From contig UZAN01043956.1 of NCBI GenBank assembly GCA_900618425.1, positions 1 through 38,648 of the forward strand: a DNA stretch of 38,648 nucleotides, given 5' to 3'. The notes under the pieces were generated by a model. The model did not search any database and had not been told where the DNA came from. It worked only from the letters and a program-made list of their open reading frames with translations. This DNA comes from Echinostoma caproni (lineage: Eukaryota; Platyhelminthes; Trematoda; Plagiorchiida; Echinostomatidae). Below are positions 22,701-35,477 of the stretch, one piece after another (the stretch's first letter is position 1; every line of letters begins with the position of its first letter). A program made the translations under genes and the position numbers.

Positions 22701-25201
22701 ACCATAAGTAGAATAAATGTTGCAAAATGGTTGGTTTATACCGAGTGCGCAGTAATACCTCGATCAAATATAAGAGGACTCAGTTAGCAAACTAAGGAAC
22801 AATGAGTAGATGTTAAAATTTTATTAGGTTATGCTCTTTACAAATTGCTTACTATGGTATCTTATCCTGTTCTGCACATGTTTACTACACAATTTTATGT
22901 GACGAATGACAGAATGGGTGTAAGCCATGGTTAAATATATGTATATATATTGGTTTTTGTAACAAACCGCTGAAATGTAATCTAAGTAGACCAACGGGTT
23001 AAAGGCATAGGTCGCCAATTTGTTATGCATATTTTCTAACTTCAAAGGTCCTAACGAACATTTTGTTCTGTCAATGACTCCGAATACAGGAGAAAGCAAT
23101 ACTTATACAGTTTTCTGTGTTCAGCGTGATATCTTCTACGTATCGAGATTTCAGCCTCAAGCATTCATTAATTTTAAATAAATGCCCCTCACCAATAAAA
23201 CAAGTAAAACATGAACTGGATGAATTGATCACATGGTAACATTGCTTCATTCCGTCAAGCCAGGTGGATAGTTTGACTTCAATCTTAATGTTAGTTCCTC
23301 GGTCTGGTCTCCAGTTTGGTTCGTGCGTTTGTGGCGCTGATGATTTTCCAAAACTTATAAAAGCCGCATCTTTCCAAACAATCTCTTCTTGTTTTGTTCT
23401 GCAAGGTCAACAAACTAAAAGGTCTGTAGGTGGGCAACAATCTGGCAAACGTATGACATTGTCTTTTGCTTGCACAACAACCGAATTGTGCTTTTGATTT
23501 CAGTTCATTATCACACATTTTTACACCAGCCCTTGTTTTAGATTCCTGATGAAACTCCGTTTGTAGTAATTTCTGCACCCTTTCTGTTATCATTACATGT
23601 ATATGCTGCACTAAAGTTAACCGCGATCGATATTTTCCCGTTAAACAACTTGCCGACAAAAGAACATTGTTTCAAAAACTTCTCAGGTCATGCACCTCAT
23701 TTTGGAGGGCACAACAAAACTGTTTTATGTGCTAAATGGTTACACCAAAAGCGGTATTTGTTTTTCTTTGGATGATTGTTTTATCAAACTGTTGGCTAGT
23801 TATTCAATTCATTGGCAGACAAAGTGTTGTAGAGACTCCGAAAATATTAATTACCAAATGCTGCAACGTTTTCGTTCTTCTCTTTTTGTACAGAGAAGTC
23901 TTGAACAGTTCGAATGAAAATTTTCATCGGAGTATTATTTATGTAGTATGGATCGAATGGAGAGGGTACGGTAGACAAACAACCCACGCGGCCATGGTTA
24001 AATGAATGAAAGCAAACGAGTATTACTGCTACATCTTTCATACGGTGTTAAGGCCAATAAAATCCGTTAAAACATAAGAAAACAATACAGATACTAACTT
24101 GTTTCCCAGTAAGTTAGATACAATATAAGAACCGTTTATAAAAGGAACTTCGAATAAAAGTTCCGCATGAGTGAAACAATGGACATAGTTGTTTTCACTT
24201 TGGACATTTTATTATGCAAACCCTAAAAACTCCAATGTTTCTGGCGGTTTCCTTTCTACGCTCAAAACGGTGTGTTGCTGATACTAGTAAAGACTTCAGT
24301 TTCTATTGCTTTAGGCATCCTCAAGCAGGAGAAACTTTATCAGACATTATTTAGCTAATACAATCAAAATAATATAAAATAAAATCTGTCTGCCACCGGC
24401 AATGAGTGCCCAAATCCAAAAGGAAAGCCATGATAAAATAATAAATGGAATAATATAGTCAGATACATTACTAACCTAGACGCTATAACGACTGAGAATT
24501 ATTGCGATGGTCAAAAGGATTGTAATCGATGTCAATGAAACCATTTGGCCGGGAAAGCTGACTCCTGTGGAGAGGTTTATGCAGCCACAAAAATACCGAT
24601 GCAATAATCGCTTGCCTGGCATGTGTTCTGACAGTCTTCCATGTCATTGTTCTCGTGCAGAATGTAAGGATATATTTTACGGAAACTATCGTATACTGAT
24701 TCAAAGTGGATATCAACAATGTTCAATATTCGAGAACGTTAGAACAACAGCAAGAATCGGTGTGTAGGACATACCTGTTATCACTGATGTTAAGTAGACA
24801 TAACTGCTTAAAATTTGTTAGAATAGAATTAATTCGCAATTAAGTTTATTTAGTTACACTCGGACTGGCATCAAGAACATTTTGCAGAATAAGGAATCAC
24901 ATTTGCCCATATTTCGTTGTCTTTCGCAAACGACAAACGTTTGTTTTCATCAATTACGAATTACGTACTTCATCAGTGAACACGGATTTGAACCATATCG
25001 TTGAAAGAAACAACCGTGTTGCTTTCGCTGCAGGCCACTTAAAACACATTATATAACTGAGAAAAACAACATTTTTAGAGAGTCAAATCGGGTTTTTATT
25101 GTGTGTAAAGTGAATCAATTCACCTTTTTATTTTCCCTAATTCTTACAAATGCTTTGCGGTGGTTTTCAAAGTGCTAGTTTTTTCTTGACATCGTTGTCA
25201 G
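16708..25201. other. Long AT-rich non-coding stretch
   Basis: No gene recognised. It holds a 7-base perfect hairpin at 18369-18388 (AGGCTCG, 6-base loop, CGAGCCT) and a TA-rich run near 22933-22951. Scattered chance-length frames on both strands include 23291-23659 (-) and 18608-18907 (-). It may be intergenic or part of a large intron. Confidence 0.4.
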
Positions 25202-25353
25202 TGATTTCCCCAAATACCACTGTATTCATGAACCACATGGTGATCGGAAAAATTATTGGTTCTAAATTAGGTCATTCAGTTCTCTATCCATCAGAAACTC
25301 ACTATGAAATCGAACTGATCACGGCTAGAGAGCGACCAAGATATGTTATTCAC
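25202..25353 (+). CDS. Candidate internal exon, unrecognised protein
   Basis: The acceptor TTTTTTCTTGACATCGTTGTCAG (AG at 25200-25201) has a good pyrimidine tract. The following 152 bases carry two leftover bases (phase 1) and 50 open codons, ending in phase 0 at the donor-like GTGAGC (25354). The other forward frames close at once or after about 20 codons. The translation includes NHMVIGKIIGSKLGHSVLY then ETHYEIELITARERPRYVIH, an alternation of hydrophobic and charged residues like beta-strands of an extracellular or globular domain. No family was recognised. It could belong upstream of the 28.6-29.4 kb exons only if a phase 0-to-1 exon lies between; none was confirmed. Confidence 0.25.
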
Positions 25354-28289
25354 GTGAGCTTAGTTGCGTTTTCTTCTCTGTCCCAGATCTAGATGTGAAT
25401 CTAACAGAATCCAGTTAAGAATACCGAATCGCAAAGAATTTTTATTTTTTTGTTCCCAGATGTTTTCAGTGTAACACTTTTTATTTGATTCTACATTTTT
25501 GCTGTTTCTAAAAAATTCTTCGCGGCAAAAGACTTTGTTTCAATTCCTAAATCCGATCTTTTTAAAAGGCCTCAAAGTGTTATCCAAATACCATTGGAAA
25601 AACAAAAACGAAAAACGAGTGTGGTACTCGAAACAGAAAAATTAGGTTCCCAATTGTTCAGTTTCAGAAAAAATACGACTGAGGCGTCCCGGTGCAGAGT
25701 CAGCATGTAATCGTTTAGTCAGTTGAGTTTTCCAATTGTAACCATAGCGGAGGCAGAAAACACTCGTCTGCACGACGTCTCCCCCACATGTGGTCGAAAA
25801 AAATAATTTTTCAAACATATAATCTCGCCTAACCTAACTCGTGACATGTGACTAGTTGTCAGGCTACATAATAAGTAATGATTAAATAAAGGAGCTATGT
25901 CAATCAAAATGGTGGAATCATCAATATATGTATATATATATATGATGTATAATATGCTATGTTATCACGAATTTCAATCCCTGAATGATAGATTATTTGC
26001 CACTTTGTGTTTCCATTGTGTATTCCGTGGACTGCTCAGAGATGATCTATTTCTTCTTCAGTTTTGCACTTCAACTTAAGTAATTTCCTAGCACGAAAAT
26101 CTCTGGACAACATTACAACTTTATATGCTCGTTGAAACCCGCTTACAGTGATGCATTAGTGGATAGGTGAACTCCTCGTGATTAATTATGGCACATTCAA
26201 GTGATTTAGCCTTCGGGAATTTGAATGTGTATAGATAGAACGGAACGTGAACTGACACGCTGTTTCAATCCTTGTCGATCAGTTTCACTTCCACTTTTCC
26301 GCGTATTCATCATGTATTTGCCTGCTGTCTTTTAGGCGCCCATTTGAATGAAAGAGCAGAATGAAGATTGGAATGTTGAAGGCAGAGTCAAAGAGAAAAT
26401 TGAAAATTCCCACAGACTGTGGTTGAAAGAATAATGAATAGATGCACGAGCGCCACTGTTTGCGACACTCAGCCAGATCACTCAGTCTTTCCAGCTACCG
26501 GTTTCCATGATCTCGGGGCCCACATAGTGGGCAAGTCCATGCATCGCATAACAGGACTGGCTGAATTACCCTTTACAGACAACTGAATGTCGCGACTGCG
26601 TCACAGATGTCTCAAGTTGGCAAACGCCAACTGAGCCTTTTGCATGCGTACCGATACTTCATTTGTGACGCGTCCATCATGTCAGGTATAGCTGCCGAAA
26701 TAAAAAAATGTTTATTTACTTCCTCTATTACTTCCCCAGTCATTGTTAGTTTGGGAGCTGGACTTCCCAATCTGGTAGCAATAATTTACTTTTTGAAGGT
26801 GCAAAACGCATACCAAACATAGATACACTGACACTCTATGCACAAAAGCTTGCAGTTTACCTGGAACCTTTTTCGATCACACTAGCCAGGTTGATCCATC
26901 AAACCGAAAATGCGGGTCAAACCGCAAACCTGAAATTTCTCATCCAAGGCGAATGATGCAAATGGGATTGAAAAGGTTCTGAGCGTCTACTCGTGATTAT
27001 TAAGTTTTTTCCAGTGGATTTAGTGGATATACTTGGCTATCAATTCTAAAAAAGATCAACGGAGAACTTAAATCAACACCAACTGTGTGGAAGTAGAATT
27101 GGGGTGAGGGGCATTGAGTAGTTGACAACGCGAGACATGAGAGGGCGTTACAAACGTTTTGCTGTTCGGAACATCCGTCTCAACTTATATTGATTGACCA
27201 ATAGTCATATCAGTCACACCTTTTGAAGGGAAAAGTTTACAATCAACTTTAGAGAAACATGAAGCAATCAAGTGAGGGTTTAATAATGGATACAAAGAAA
27301 TGGGGAATATTGGGGACGCTGTTGAGATTTGAAAAAGCTAATAACCATTACCGTTGAAAAACAAAAGTAATTTCGAACAAATTTTCGTTCGTTTGATTGT
27401 TTTCAGCCTTTTCAGAGTTAAGAAAACTGTTAGGAAAATTTTAAAAAATCACTGATTTGTAAAACTTCTTTTAAGCCTGATCTATTTCATCAACCGTGGT
27501 CATATTTGACTATTGCATAATCCTGGTGGGTGCAAAACCCAACATTGGTTACACTTTGAATATATTTTCACGGATTGATTTCGTCAGTTATATGGTCTGA
27601 AAGTTTGGTTTTTATCTTACTGTGCTCGTTTTATCCTTTCATTAGTCTGCAAGTTTCAGCACATAAACGTTTTTAGGTTTAACCGAATAATGTTGTAATC
27701 AGTAAATGCTCTTTTCCAAATGGAACCGATCTTTTCGAGCGCTATTGGTAACCAAATAACTGAAAATTCACAATGACCAATCACGCAACAGGTACAGCAG
27801 TTTGACTTGGCTTTTGTTGATTTGCGATAAAAAGAAAACCTTTAAAAAATCCACAACTTTTCTGTTTTAATCAAATAAAGTTATACCCTTCTACAATAGC
27901 CTGAAGGAGAGACAAAAATTCCACGATTATTGGCTGTCTTTAAAGAGGTCCATTGCATTTCAGGAAGGTTGCAAAGTCTAAACCACAAGATTGTATGGAT
28001 TGTTTTTGAGCGCCCACATTAACCTTGCAACAGTTTCAGAGTCCCGATCACGCGTAGAATCATGACCCATTTATACCTACATTTTTGCTCTGTTCTCGTT
28101 AATTACAAAATGCAATTTCACTGATATCTAAATCAAAAGATACAACACCGTTTGGCCTAACAGCCAACGATCTGTCGAACTGTACAGTATTCACGCGACA
28201 GCCACCGCATCGAGTTGTGATTCCTTCACTTGACCCCGATTAAGCCACTGTGTTGCAAATGCGAGGAAAAAAAGAAAAACAAACTTTGT
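25354..28289. other. Non-coding, TA-rich run
   Basis: Includes a TATATATA run at about 25924-25943 resembling the one near 22933. At 26607-26822 a frame ends in a hydrophobic segment after a pyrimidine-rich acceptor (AG about 26741-26742), but it is open in two frames with no donor or poly(A) support. No recognised gene. Confidence 0.35.
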
Positions 28290-28530
28290 CGGGTTTATTT
28301 ATCCGCTCTGCAACATGCGTTGTGTGTGAACGGGAGGCATGTGCGCTAGCGCACACATCCGTCCGTGTGTACCAAACAGGAACCGAATTCGTACTACAGG
28401 GAAGAACACTGATTCGTATTTGCCAATCATTCGCGGCAACATTTCGTATCTCGTTGACTCCTCCCCCGTCTCTCCTTCTCGCTCGCTCACATACCCCTGA
28501 CGCAACGAGTGGCTTTGAGACAAACGCTTG
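28290..28530. promoter_or_regulatory. GC/CpG-richer island with pyrimidine tract and palindrome
   Basis: Compared with its AT-rich surroundings this segment has a visibly higher density of CG dinucleotides, a CT-rich tract at about 28457-28487, and a 16-base perfect palindrome (28340-28355). It lies just upstream of the exon candidate at 28572. A regulatory role, such as an internal promoter, is inference only; it may instead be unannotated coding sequence, since the + frame is open across it. Confidence 0.2.
28340..28355. repeat. 16-base perfect palindrome
   Basis: TGTGCGCTAGCGCACA reads identically on both strands. A 16-base perfect palindrome is unlikely at any given site and stands out in the AT-rich window. 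It could be a dimeric protein binding site or simply chance. Confidence 0.9.
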
Positions 28531-28571
28531 TTTTCTATACCTGATTCACTGCGATTCCCTATGTTTTACAG

Positions 28572-28652
28572 GTGCTTCGGTGAACAAACCCAGTGGTTAT
28601 GTACCATACTTATTCGGAAACGAATTGATGTGCACGTGTCACCGGGAGGATA
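28572..28652 (+). CDS. Candidate internal exon (phase 1-1), unrecognised protein
   Basis: The acceptor CCCTATGTTTTACAG (AG at 28570-28571) and the GTGAGT donor at 28653 bound an 81-base symmetric exon. In the frame that also stays open upstream it encodes ASVNKPSGYVPYLFGNEL then MCTCHRED and one leftover base. The segment YLFGNELMCT is loosely like the LF-x-D-x-L strand motif of PH domains, a resemblance too short to use. One alternative frame is open but would create a TAG at the junction with the next candidate exon. The leftover base joins in phase with the exon at 29116, forming a Ser codon. Together with the next two entries this is the best multi-exon candidate in the window. Confidence 0.35.
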
Positions 28653-29115
28653 GTGAGTTTATTTGTTTTTAGATTATGAAGCAAGAAGTAAAGCAACGTG
28701 AAGTCGGTCAACTACTTTTATTCAGTATAGTAGATTTGTCTGACTCTGTATAATCGCGTATGAGAAAAATGGCATCAGGAATAAGAGAGAAAAACTCAGT
28801 TAGTGAAATTCGTGACAGCCAAAAAACGGTAAAAGCTTCATACTCAACTATGGTGAGGGTATTCAGCAGTTCACTGACGAAAAATCGATAGGAGAAACAA
28901 GCGGATTTAGCAATGAAATGAGTTCATGGTTGGTTAGTTATGAAGCTGCTGTGATGTCCATGACATCAGACTAAGCGAAAAGTCGAGAAAATTCAGAGGA
29001 ACAAATACAGAAACGTTTTGCCCACAGAAGAATACCCACTAGTGAACTGAAACAGATGGAACTCTTTTGCAACAATAGGTCAGGTGGTTCTGCAACCCTT
29101 GGGGTTTGGGCATAG

Positions 29116-29182
29116 GTCTTGACCCCGCGGCGTTAACTCCTCCCCGGAGGAACAATTCAGCAAATGATCCGTTTAGTGGAAC
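29116..29182 (+). CDS. Candidate internal exon (phase 1-2), proline-rich
   Basis: Bounded by AG at 29114-29115 and a consensus GTAAGT donor at 29183. After two bases that complete the codon begun in the 28572 exon come 21 codons with a Pro/Asn/Arg-rich, probably disordered sequence (LDPAALTPPRRNNSANDPFSG), then two leftover bases. The stretch is GC-rich against its surroundings. The acceptor's pyrimidine tract is modest, and an earlier in-frame AG (near 29079) could extend the exon. Another frame (containing IQQMIRLVE) is open only if a closer AG is used, giving a 33-base micro-exon that would also join the next exon in phase. The frame is therefore not settled. Confidence 0.3.
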
Positions 29183-29314
29183 GTAAGTTGATTAGTTTTT
29201 ATCACTGCGATTTGTTTCACTTTTGAGGTTAGACTCAGTTTGACTTCGTCTTCTGTAGCGCGTTTGGGAAATGGAGATGGAGAAAATGATATATTTGCTT
29301 CTTTTTTCCTTTAG

Positions 29315-29395
29315 GCGGCATACAAAGAACCAGTAGTCAAGATTTTTCTATGGGGGAATGAAGAAGAATCGCAGGATTTATCATTAACTGTGTAA
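29315..29395 (+). CDS. Candidate last exon with strong acceptor and poly(A) signal
   Basis: GCTTCTTTTTTCCTTTAG (AG at 29313-29314) is the best acceptor seen in the window, and AATAAATAAATA follows at 29402. Continuing the phase of the 29116 exon gives only RHTKNQ and a TAG at 29334-29336. Read from the acceptor in phase 0, the frame runs 26 codons to a TAA at 29393-29395 (KEPVVKIFLWGNEEES), the most protein-like choice, but this needs a different upstream exon. A third phase gives GIQRTSSQDFSMGE then stop, and would fit the micro-exon option described for 29116. The exon's existence is better supported than its frame. The entry spans to the longest stop. Confidence 0.32.
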   Translation, partial: AAYKEPVVKIFLWGNEEESQDLSLTV

Positions 29396-29401
29396 CGCAA
29401 G

Positions 29402-29413
29402 AATAAATAAATA
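29402..29413 (+). terminator. AATAAA poly(A) signal cluster
   Basis: Overlapping AATAAA hexamers just beyond all three possible stops of the 29315 exon, as expected for a short 3' UTR. Confidence 0.35.
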
Positions 29414-32400
29414 GGCCTTCCGGTATTTAATTTGAAAGTACTTCCAACGTTAAGCTGGGCTGCTTTGTATGTACAGTGTTTACTACCTGATAACCAACTG
29501 CAAGCTTAATATGTTATGAATTCAAAGCTTCTAATTTTAATCCCAGTCTTGTCGCCCCTCTGGGGTACTCTGGATAATGTCTATTCTGTACTGTTCAGGT
29601 CTTCATCCTTCATATTTCATAATGTCATGGGTAACCATTCCCATTAAAAATAAATAACGGGTGAACCGTGTGTGCTAAATAATCTATCTATCACCACAAC
29701 TAACGTACTCGGTTTTTCCCAGCTCTAGTAATCATACATAATTTAAACAACAAAGCAAGTAGCAACAGGTGCTGTTGGTTAGAGTTTTTGAAATCATTTG
29801 CAGATGAGCAGAGATAAGCCAAACTAGGGAACGCAAACCAGAACGTTTCCGTGACTTCATCTTTTGGAAATGAAAATTTTCGTATTACGATTTTACAGTG
29901 ATATCATCTTTACGAGTACTAATCAGTAGTATACACAATCTGTGTCACTTGCCCGACTTGAACAGTGGCTAGATAGAGTTTTGGGGACTGAAATCTTCAC
30001 CGACGCACTCGTCAATAGTTGAAATCTTGAGTAAATGGCATACTAGGAGATCAATTTAGGTGCACAAAACACTTCATCTAACCGCAAAATACTATACATC
30101 CGAAAGGATACTGTTGGAATGAAATGCCTCCAATCAGATGTGTGGCAGGTACGCAGCATCACAAACACTCATTATCCGGTGTAGTCTTTCTCGTCATTGC
30201 AATCTTCAAGTTTCATACTTGTTCACCGATGAAATTACGATAGATCAATTAGGCGAACCAATGGAAACAGTTTGCATAGTTCCACTCTGAGTCCCTTCAT
30301 TTTAGGCCGCCCTAAACGTGAACATACCAGCTATACCAAACAACCTTGTTGGTGAATAGCCATTGACGCCTGATCCCATAACACATTATATGGTTTCTTT
30401 CACATGTTCAATTACAATTTCAGAATCAAATATGTATTTAAAAGGAGGTAGCTGGATTACAGTGCAAAATATGTCAAGTGCAGTGATCAGAGAAGAAGTA
30501 TGAAACGTCTTTGAATCAATATAGTGAGTGATTTTACCATTAATTGCCTTGTGATGAGAATCAGGCATAGAGAGTGCTCCATAGCGTATGAAGACAGGAA
30601 TCCTGCTAAGGTTTACATCCGTAAACAAATTATATACCCCGGTCTAGATAAAAGTAAGGAAATGCGCTTTTGTATCTGTGTTAGCTTATCACTATCTGGT
30701 GTTGTTTTTCCGGAACAGATGTCATTCGGACAAAACTATTCGGATCAATTTTAGTCCGCCAATCCGAATGAGTTTGAATGGTGCAAAACACAAGTGAATG
30801 CACAGCGTGTGATCCAAATCAAGTATGCTATGTATCTCCTTCAGCGGTACACATTCAGTCAGCACCACATAGATGAAGCACCAAAGCAGTTCACCCAAAA
30901 ATAAACAACGAAAAAATGGACAATACCAGTTAATTAAACTGTTTAGCTACGACGGCAGACTAACCTAGGAAAGTAGAGTGAGCAGAGGGTTGGTATGCAA
31001 ACGTTCATAAAAACCATGACAGAATTTGTAAAGAGCGCTTCATGTTGACGTAAGTTTACTTAAACCAATGTGGGTAGGATGTACGTAATCGGTCAAAATT
31101 TTCTGGAAAAAGGTTTCTGACACTGAGATGTTGGAGAGCCAGTGAATCGATAAACTCAATGCAAATTTTGCCGCTGTACATGGATAAAACTTCAAGGGAT
31201 GCACGAATCACTTTGAAGTAAAGCATATGTAGACCGCAAAATATTATCAAGTAGCATTCAGCAGGTGTGGTATAACGCGAAGGCTTTTTTCTGATGATAT
31301 TCGACTAAGTTAACCGAAATGTTCCAGCCTTGATGCATGTTTGAGTATATTGTGTGTTTGGGAGTTTAAAATATATCAAAGGGAACTGTGATACACCGAG
31401 TAACGAAGTATGTCCGTGAAATAAAGCTTTTATCCAATACTTTGAGTAGTTGCAGATCTAATTAAGCTGCAATCGGTATCCGTAGTGCAAACATAAAATA
31501 TGCTAAAATCCGAACATATTCAATCATGATATATAGCGCAGATACAACTGATCAACTCTGAATGATTTCATGATACGGATCCAACGAAGCCAACTGTTGC
31601 TATCTCAGTAATCGCATAAGAGTTAAATCGCAAAGGAGTCTGTAAATGGTGGGGGAAACAGTTTGACCGACGAGACTCAAAATCGTGGTTAGTATCCCAA
31701 AGGTAAGAAGTCATACACGTAGTTATTACTACAACACATTCTAATTGATGACAAAAGTTGGTGCAAATTCAGTTCGTGCAACTAGGGAAACATTGAGATA
31801 ATTAAACAAAATGGTGCATCAAAACGGTATCCGAATATTCAGTTTCCCAGGGGGAAGCACAGTCAATGAGATCCGTTCTTTCGTTATATAGACTTAGATC
31901 GTATCAAATAGGGTTCGATACAGGGGAAATTTGTGCACCATTCCATCGTCATTACCGACTATCCATGACCAAAGATCAGTGCACCATTTGGCATGAGAAC
32001 AAATCAGTAACTTTTCGTTTTATTCGACTGTCCAAAGCACACGGAATTCGATGCACCTTACTGTTGCCACCCCTGATATGAGCGAATAGGCAGAGGGCAA
32101 ATGAAGGAACAAGGAAACTGAGAATTCACAATTGGGTAACACATACAATCAGGTCACTATTCATACTGAATAACGATAAACAAATTAGAAAAATGATTAT
32201 GTTAATTGAGTGAATTGATACTAATGTTCTTACAATAATATTGGCTTACAACTGTTTACATTAATCAGAATGTTTTCACAAGAAACTGCCGTCCATTCTA
32301 GTGCATTTCAGAAAACTGCTTCAAAACGTTTCGAAAAAGTAAATAAAAATTATTATTCATCTGTCACCGCTGCTGATGGCTACTACATGTAACTCTGCTA

Positions 32401-35400
32401 TCATGAATTTTTATTAAAAATCGCTACCCTTTCGAAATAGTGGATCATAGATTCCGAGGCGGCTAAGCACCGAAGAATAACCCGAAGGGAAGAATATCGA
32501 TATTCACGTGTGCATGGGAATGCAATCTGACATTGTTATTTGTTGGTGGTCGCTGGTCAACAACAGATTGACGAGAACGAACACGCTATAGATATTTAAC
32601 CAGAACACAGTTAATCTACTGCAACTCCATATAAAATCACCTGACTGTGTTTAGAACATTGATTGTCACTGTTACAGTTAAAATGTATGAGAAAGTTGAT
32701 TCATGAGCAAATATCATTTGTTATGATTTTATGGTGTCAACGATACAGAGAAGGTTTGTGGGTAAACACTGAGTTGTCTTTCGTTCCAATCAAGGGAGTA
32801 CAGTGATATTTTCGCGCACTATGATAGTGCAATCCAGCGGTATTGGAAATGTTACAATATTTCATTCGTGCAATGTTTACAGACAATGGAATTTGTTTTG
32901 TTTTATTATTCCTGTGAGAACTGTCATCTTATTGTTGTGAAGTTCTGCTCACATTTGTGAGTAGTTTATTTGGTTGGTGGATTCTCATAGCATCTCGGAG
33001 CTGATTATAGGACTTATTGTTGTCACTACAAAAGAGGCAATGACAATGCCAAACTGCTTGATCAAGAGCCTTCCATGAAACCACACACAAACCACCTGTT
33101 GCAAAATAAGTGTTTCGTTCCCCGTCATGATGCCTTAGGCTGAAGGAAGTTGTAAACGCACTGTCAGCCTGAAACCTACCGTCTTTCCGATACGGGTGAA
33201 AATAAAAAGGGAAATTATGTGTGAACCGTAGAAGGGCTACTATATGGATTGTGAACTTTGAAATGAATCGGTGGGTCGATGGAATCGCACTGCTGCTGAG
33301 AACCGACCAGGTCAAATTAGCTGTCCAGTGCTACCCAGCTTTCAGCTCACGCCTCATTTACGCGACGAACTTATCATATGAAGTTTTACTTTACCGATGA
33401 GAGTCCGGAAAGGGATAACATATCAAGTGGTTTCTGAAACACTAATAATCGAGATGAAAAACTCTGGCGTAGTAGTGGATGAGTCAGATAGAGGGAACGA
33501 TTCACCAATTCAAGATCAGCCATTAACAGACCGGGGTAAACCTCGGGAGATCAGTAAAAGGAGAGACTGACTAGAACAAAAGGTACACAATTGCCTTATT
33601 TGGAAAGTAAGTATTTCAGCTCGTAGCTAACAGGAGATTATTGACAGAGTTACACTGATGCACTTCATTTGAATTACTCTTTCGCGGGTTTCCCCTGATC
33701 TGCATGTTTTCATATGTAGATGGGGAACGTTTATTGTTGAGGCAGATTTCCGACTTTGTCCAAAGACAAAAAATACAGTAGGATGAAGTGAAGTATGTGA
33801 TTAAAAAAGGCAATTTTGGGGTTAAAAATCCAATCTGAAAAGAATAAAAATGCTGAATGAAATGCCAATAGGTTTAGCATTTCTAGAACAGCGAACAAGG
33901 TATGTGTCAAGGAAGCGGAAAATCAAGTTGTGAAACAGCATTTTCTGATAAAACATTTTATTGGTCAGTGACACTGGTGACTACATATCAATAATTTGGC
34001 ACACTAATATATCAGGGGTCAGTAATCTTCCAACCATTCACAATAAAAGGTGGTGGATCTAAACACGGTTACGTGTTAATTGCAACGAAACAAAGAGATC
34101 AACGAATTTTATAATGTACTGTCATTTTTCTCGTAAGCAAACGGATAAATGTCATCGATGATGTTGCGAGTTACCTGGAGACGTTGTAGAACTGATTGTT
34201 CTATCAATTTGAAAACAGTAAATGTGACAGCTATTGGTATGAGGAGCTTTGGAACCGAGGTATTTGTTGTATTGTTGGTATGTGTTGTGATCCTTACTGG
34301 GCAAGCATGTACGCGACAGTCGTTTTGCACCGTTTTTAAAGTATGAAATGGATTAACTGGTCATGCTGGGGAGGTTACCTTGGGATAACACAGATATCTG
34401 TATCTAGTTGACAGCCCGGGAAACGAAGCTAATAAAAAAGGGAATACTGAGAGATTTCGGTGCCGGTTAAAGTGAGGGAGGGTTTACCACATGCACGATT
34501 TGATCGGCTAAGGTAAACAAAAACAATAAGATATTCTTTTTCATCCCCCAGCGTAGTAAAATGACAATCGCGCAACTGAAAGAATTGGTTTGCATAAAAA
34601 ACACCGAAGCTATTACTTTGCGTTTGGTCGTTCGGATGTTTGCTCATCGTTCATCAAATTTTACCACATTTAGATACAAGTTCATTCTGACGACAAAGAG
34701 GTTTTGGAAAAAGGGTGGATAACAAAGTGGTAACCGGAACACATATGTGAACACCGATTGCAAACATCCTTCGTACAGTCACTTTGTTGATCGACAGGTT
34801 ATACGGGCACAACGATGTGCTTAACCAGGGAATCAATACTGTATTAAAGGTGATTAACCCCGGGTTATATTGTGATGATGATCACATGTATCATAGGGGT
34901 GGATAGAGTTTGAAGAAAAAATGCATTGAAATGTTTGTTGACAAAAAGACATCAAACAAATACTTCCAGTGGGAGTATGAACAAGTTTTCACGATTGAGA
35001 CAAACGAAAGCATAAAAGGGAGTGCTGACGAAGTCATCGGAAATTGCGTGCAATCTGTCTTCAAGTGGTAAACCAAAACCCAGTTGATCACCAATGTAAA
35101 ACGCGGATACCTCCATCTAACCTAAACGGTGAATATGAAGTCAATAAAAAAATTATCTTTTGGTGCGTCAGATACCGCAGAGTAATGCACTTAGTCTGGA
35201 ATGATAGTCGCGTATAAACAGCCCAAGTGTGTAATGCAGTACAGAGGAATATACTAGTAGTAATACGTCCAAGATTTTGGCTGTCGCGTATGCCGTCACC
35301 TGCATGCAATGAGTGTATTCCGTGTGGAAAGCAGTTTCGCATTTCATAAGTGTAATTGGGCCAAGAATGGTGCCCAGGGATATTTGTTTCATTTATAACC

Positions 35401-35477
35401 TAACGGGGACTGATATGGGTTCCTCAGATCAAATCATCCTCAAAACTAGCAACCTGCTCCTCGAAGGCTAATAAGAA
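29414..35477. other. Long non-coding stretch
   Basis: AT-rich with scattered chance-length frames on both strands (for example 32929-33315 on -, 34109-34330 on -, 35088-35342 on -). None has convincing splice sites plus composition. No repeats or RNA genes were recognised. Confidence 0.35.

Noticed and set aside
23291..23659. 122-codon - frame
   Set aside because: No donor/acceptor structure or domain; opposite strand also open in the same area.
26607..26822. + frame ending in a membrane-like segment after a pyrimidine-rich acceptor
   Set aside because: Two frames are open behind the acceptor, there is no good donor or poly(A) signal, and the hydrophobic run is short.
32929..33315. 128-codon - frame
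   Set aside because: No recognised motif, no splice or poly(A) support; treated as chance.
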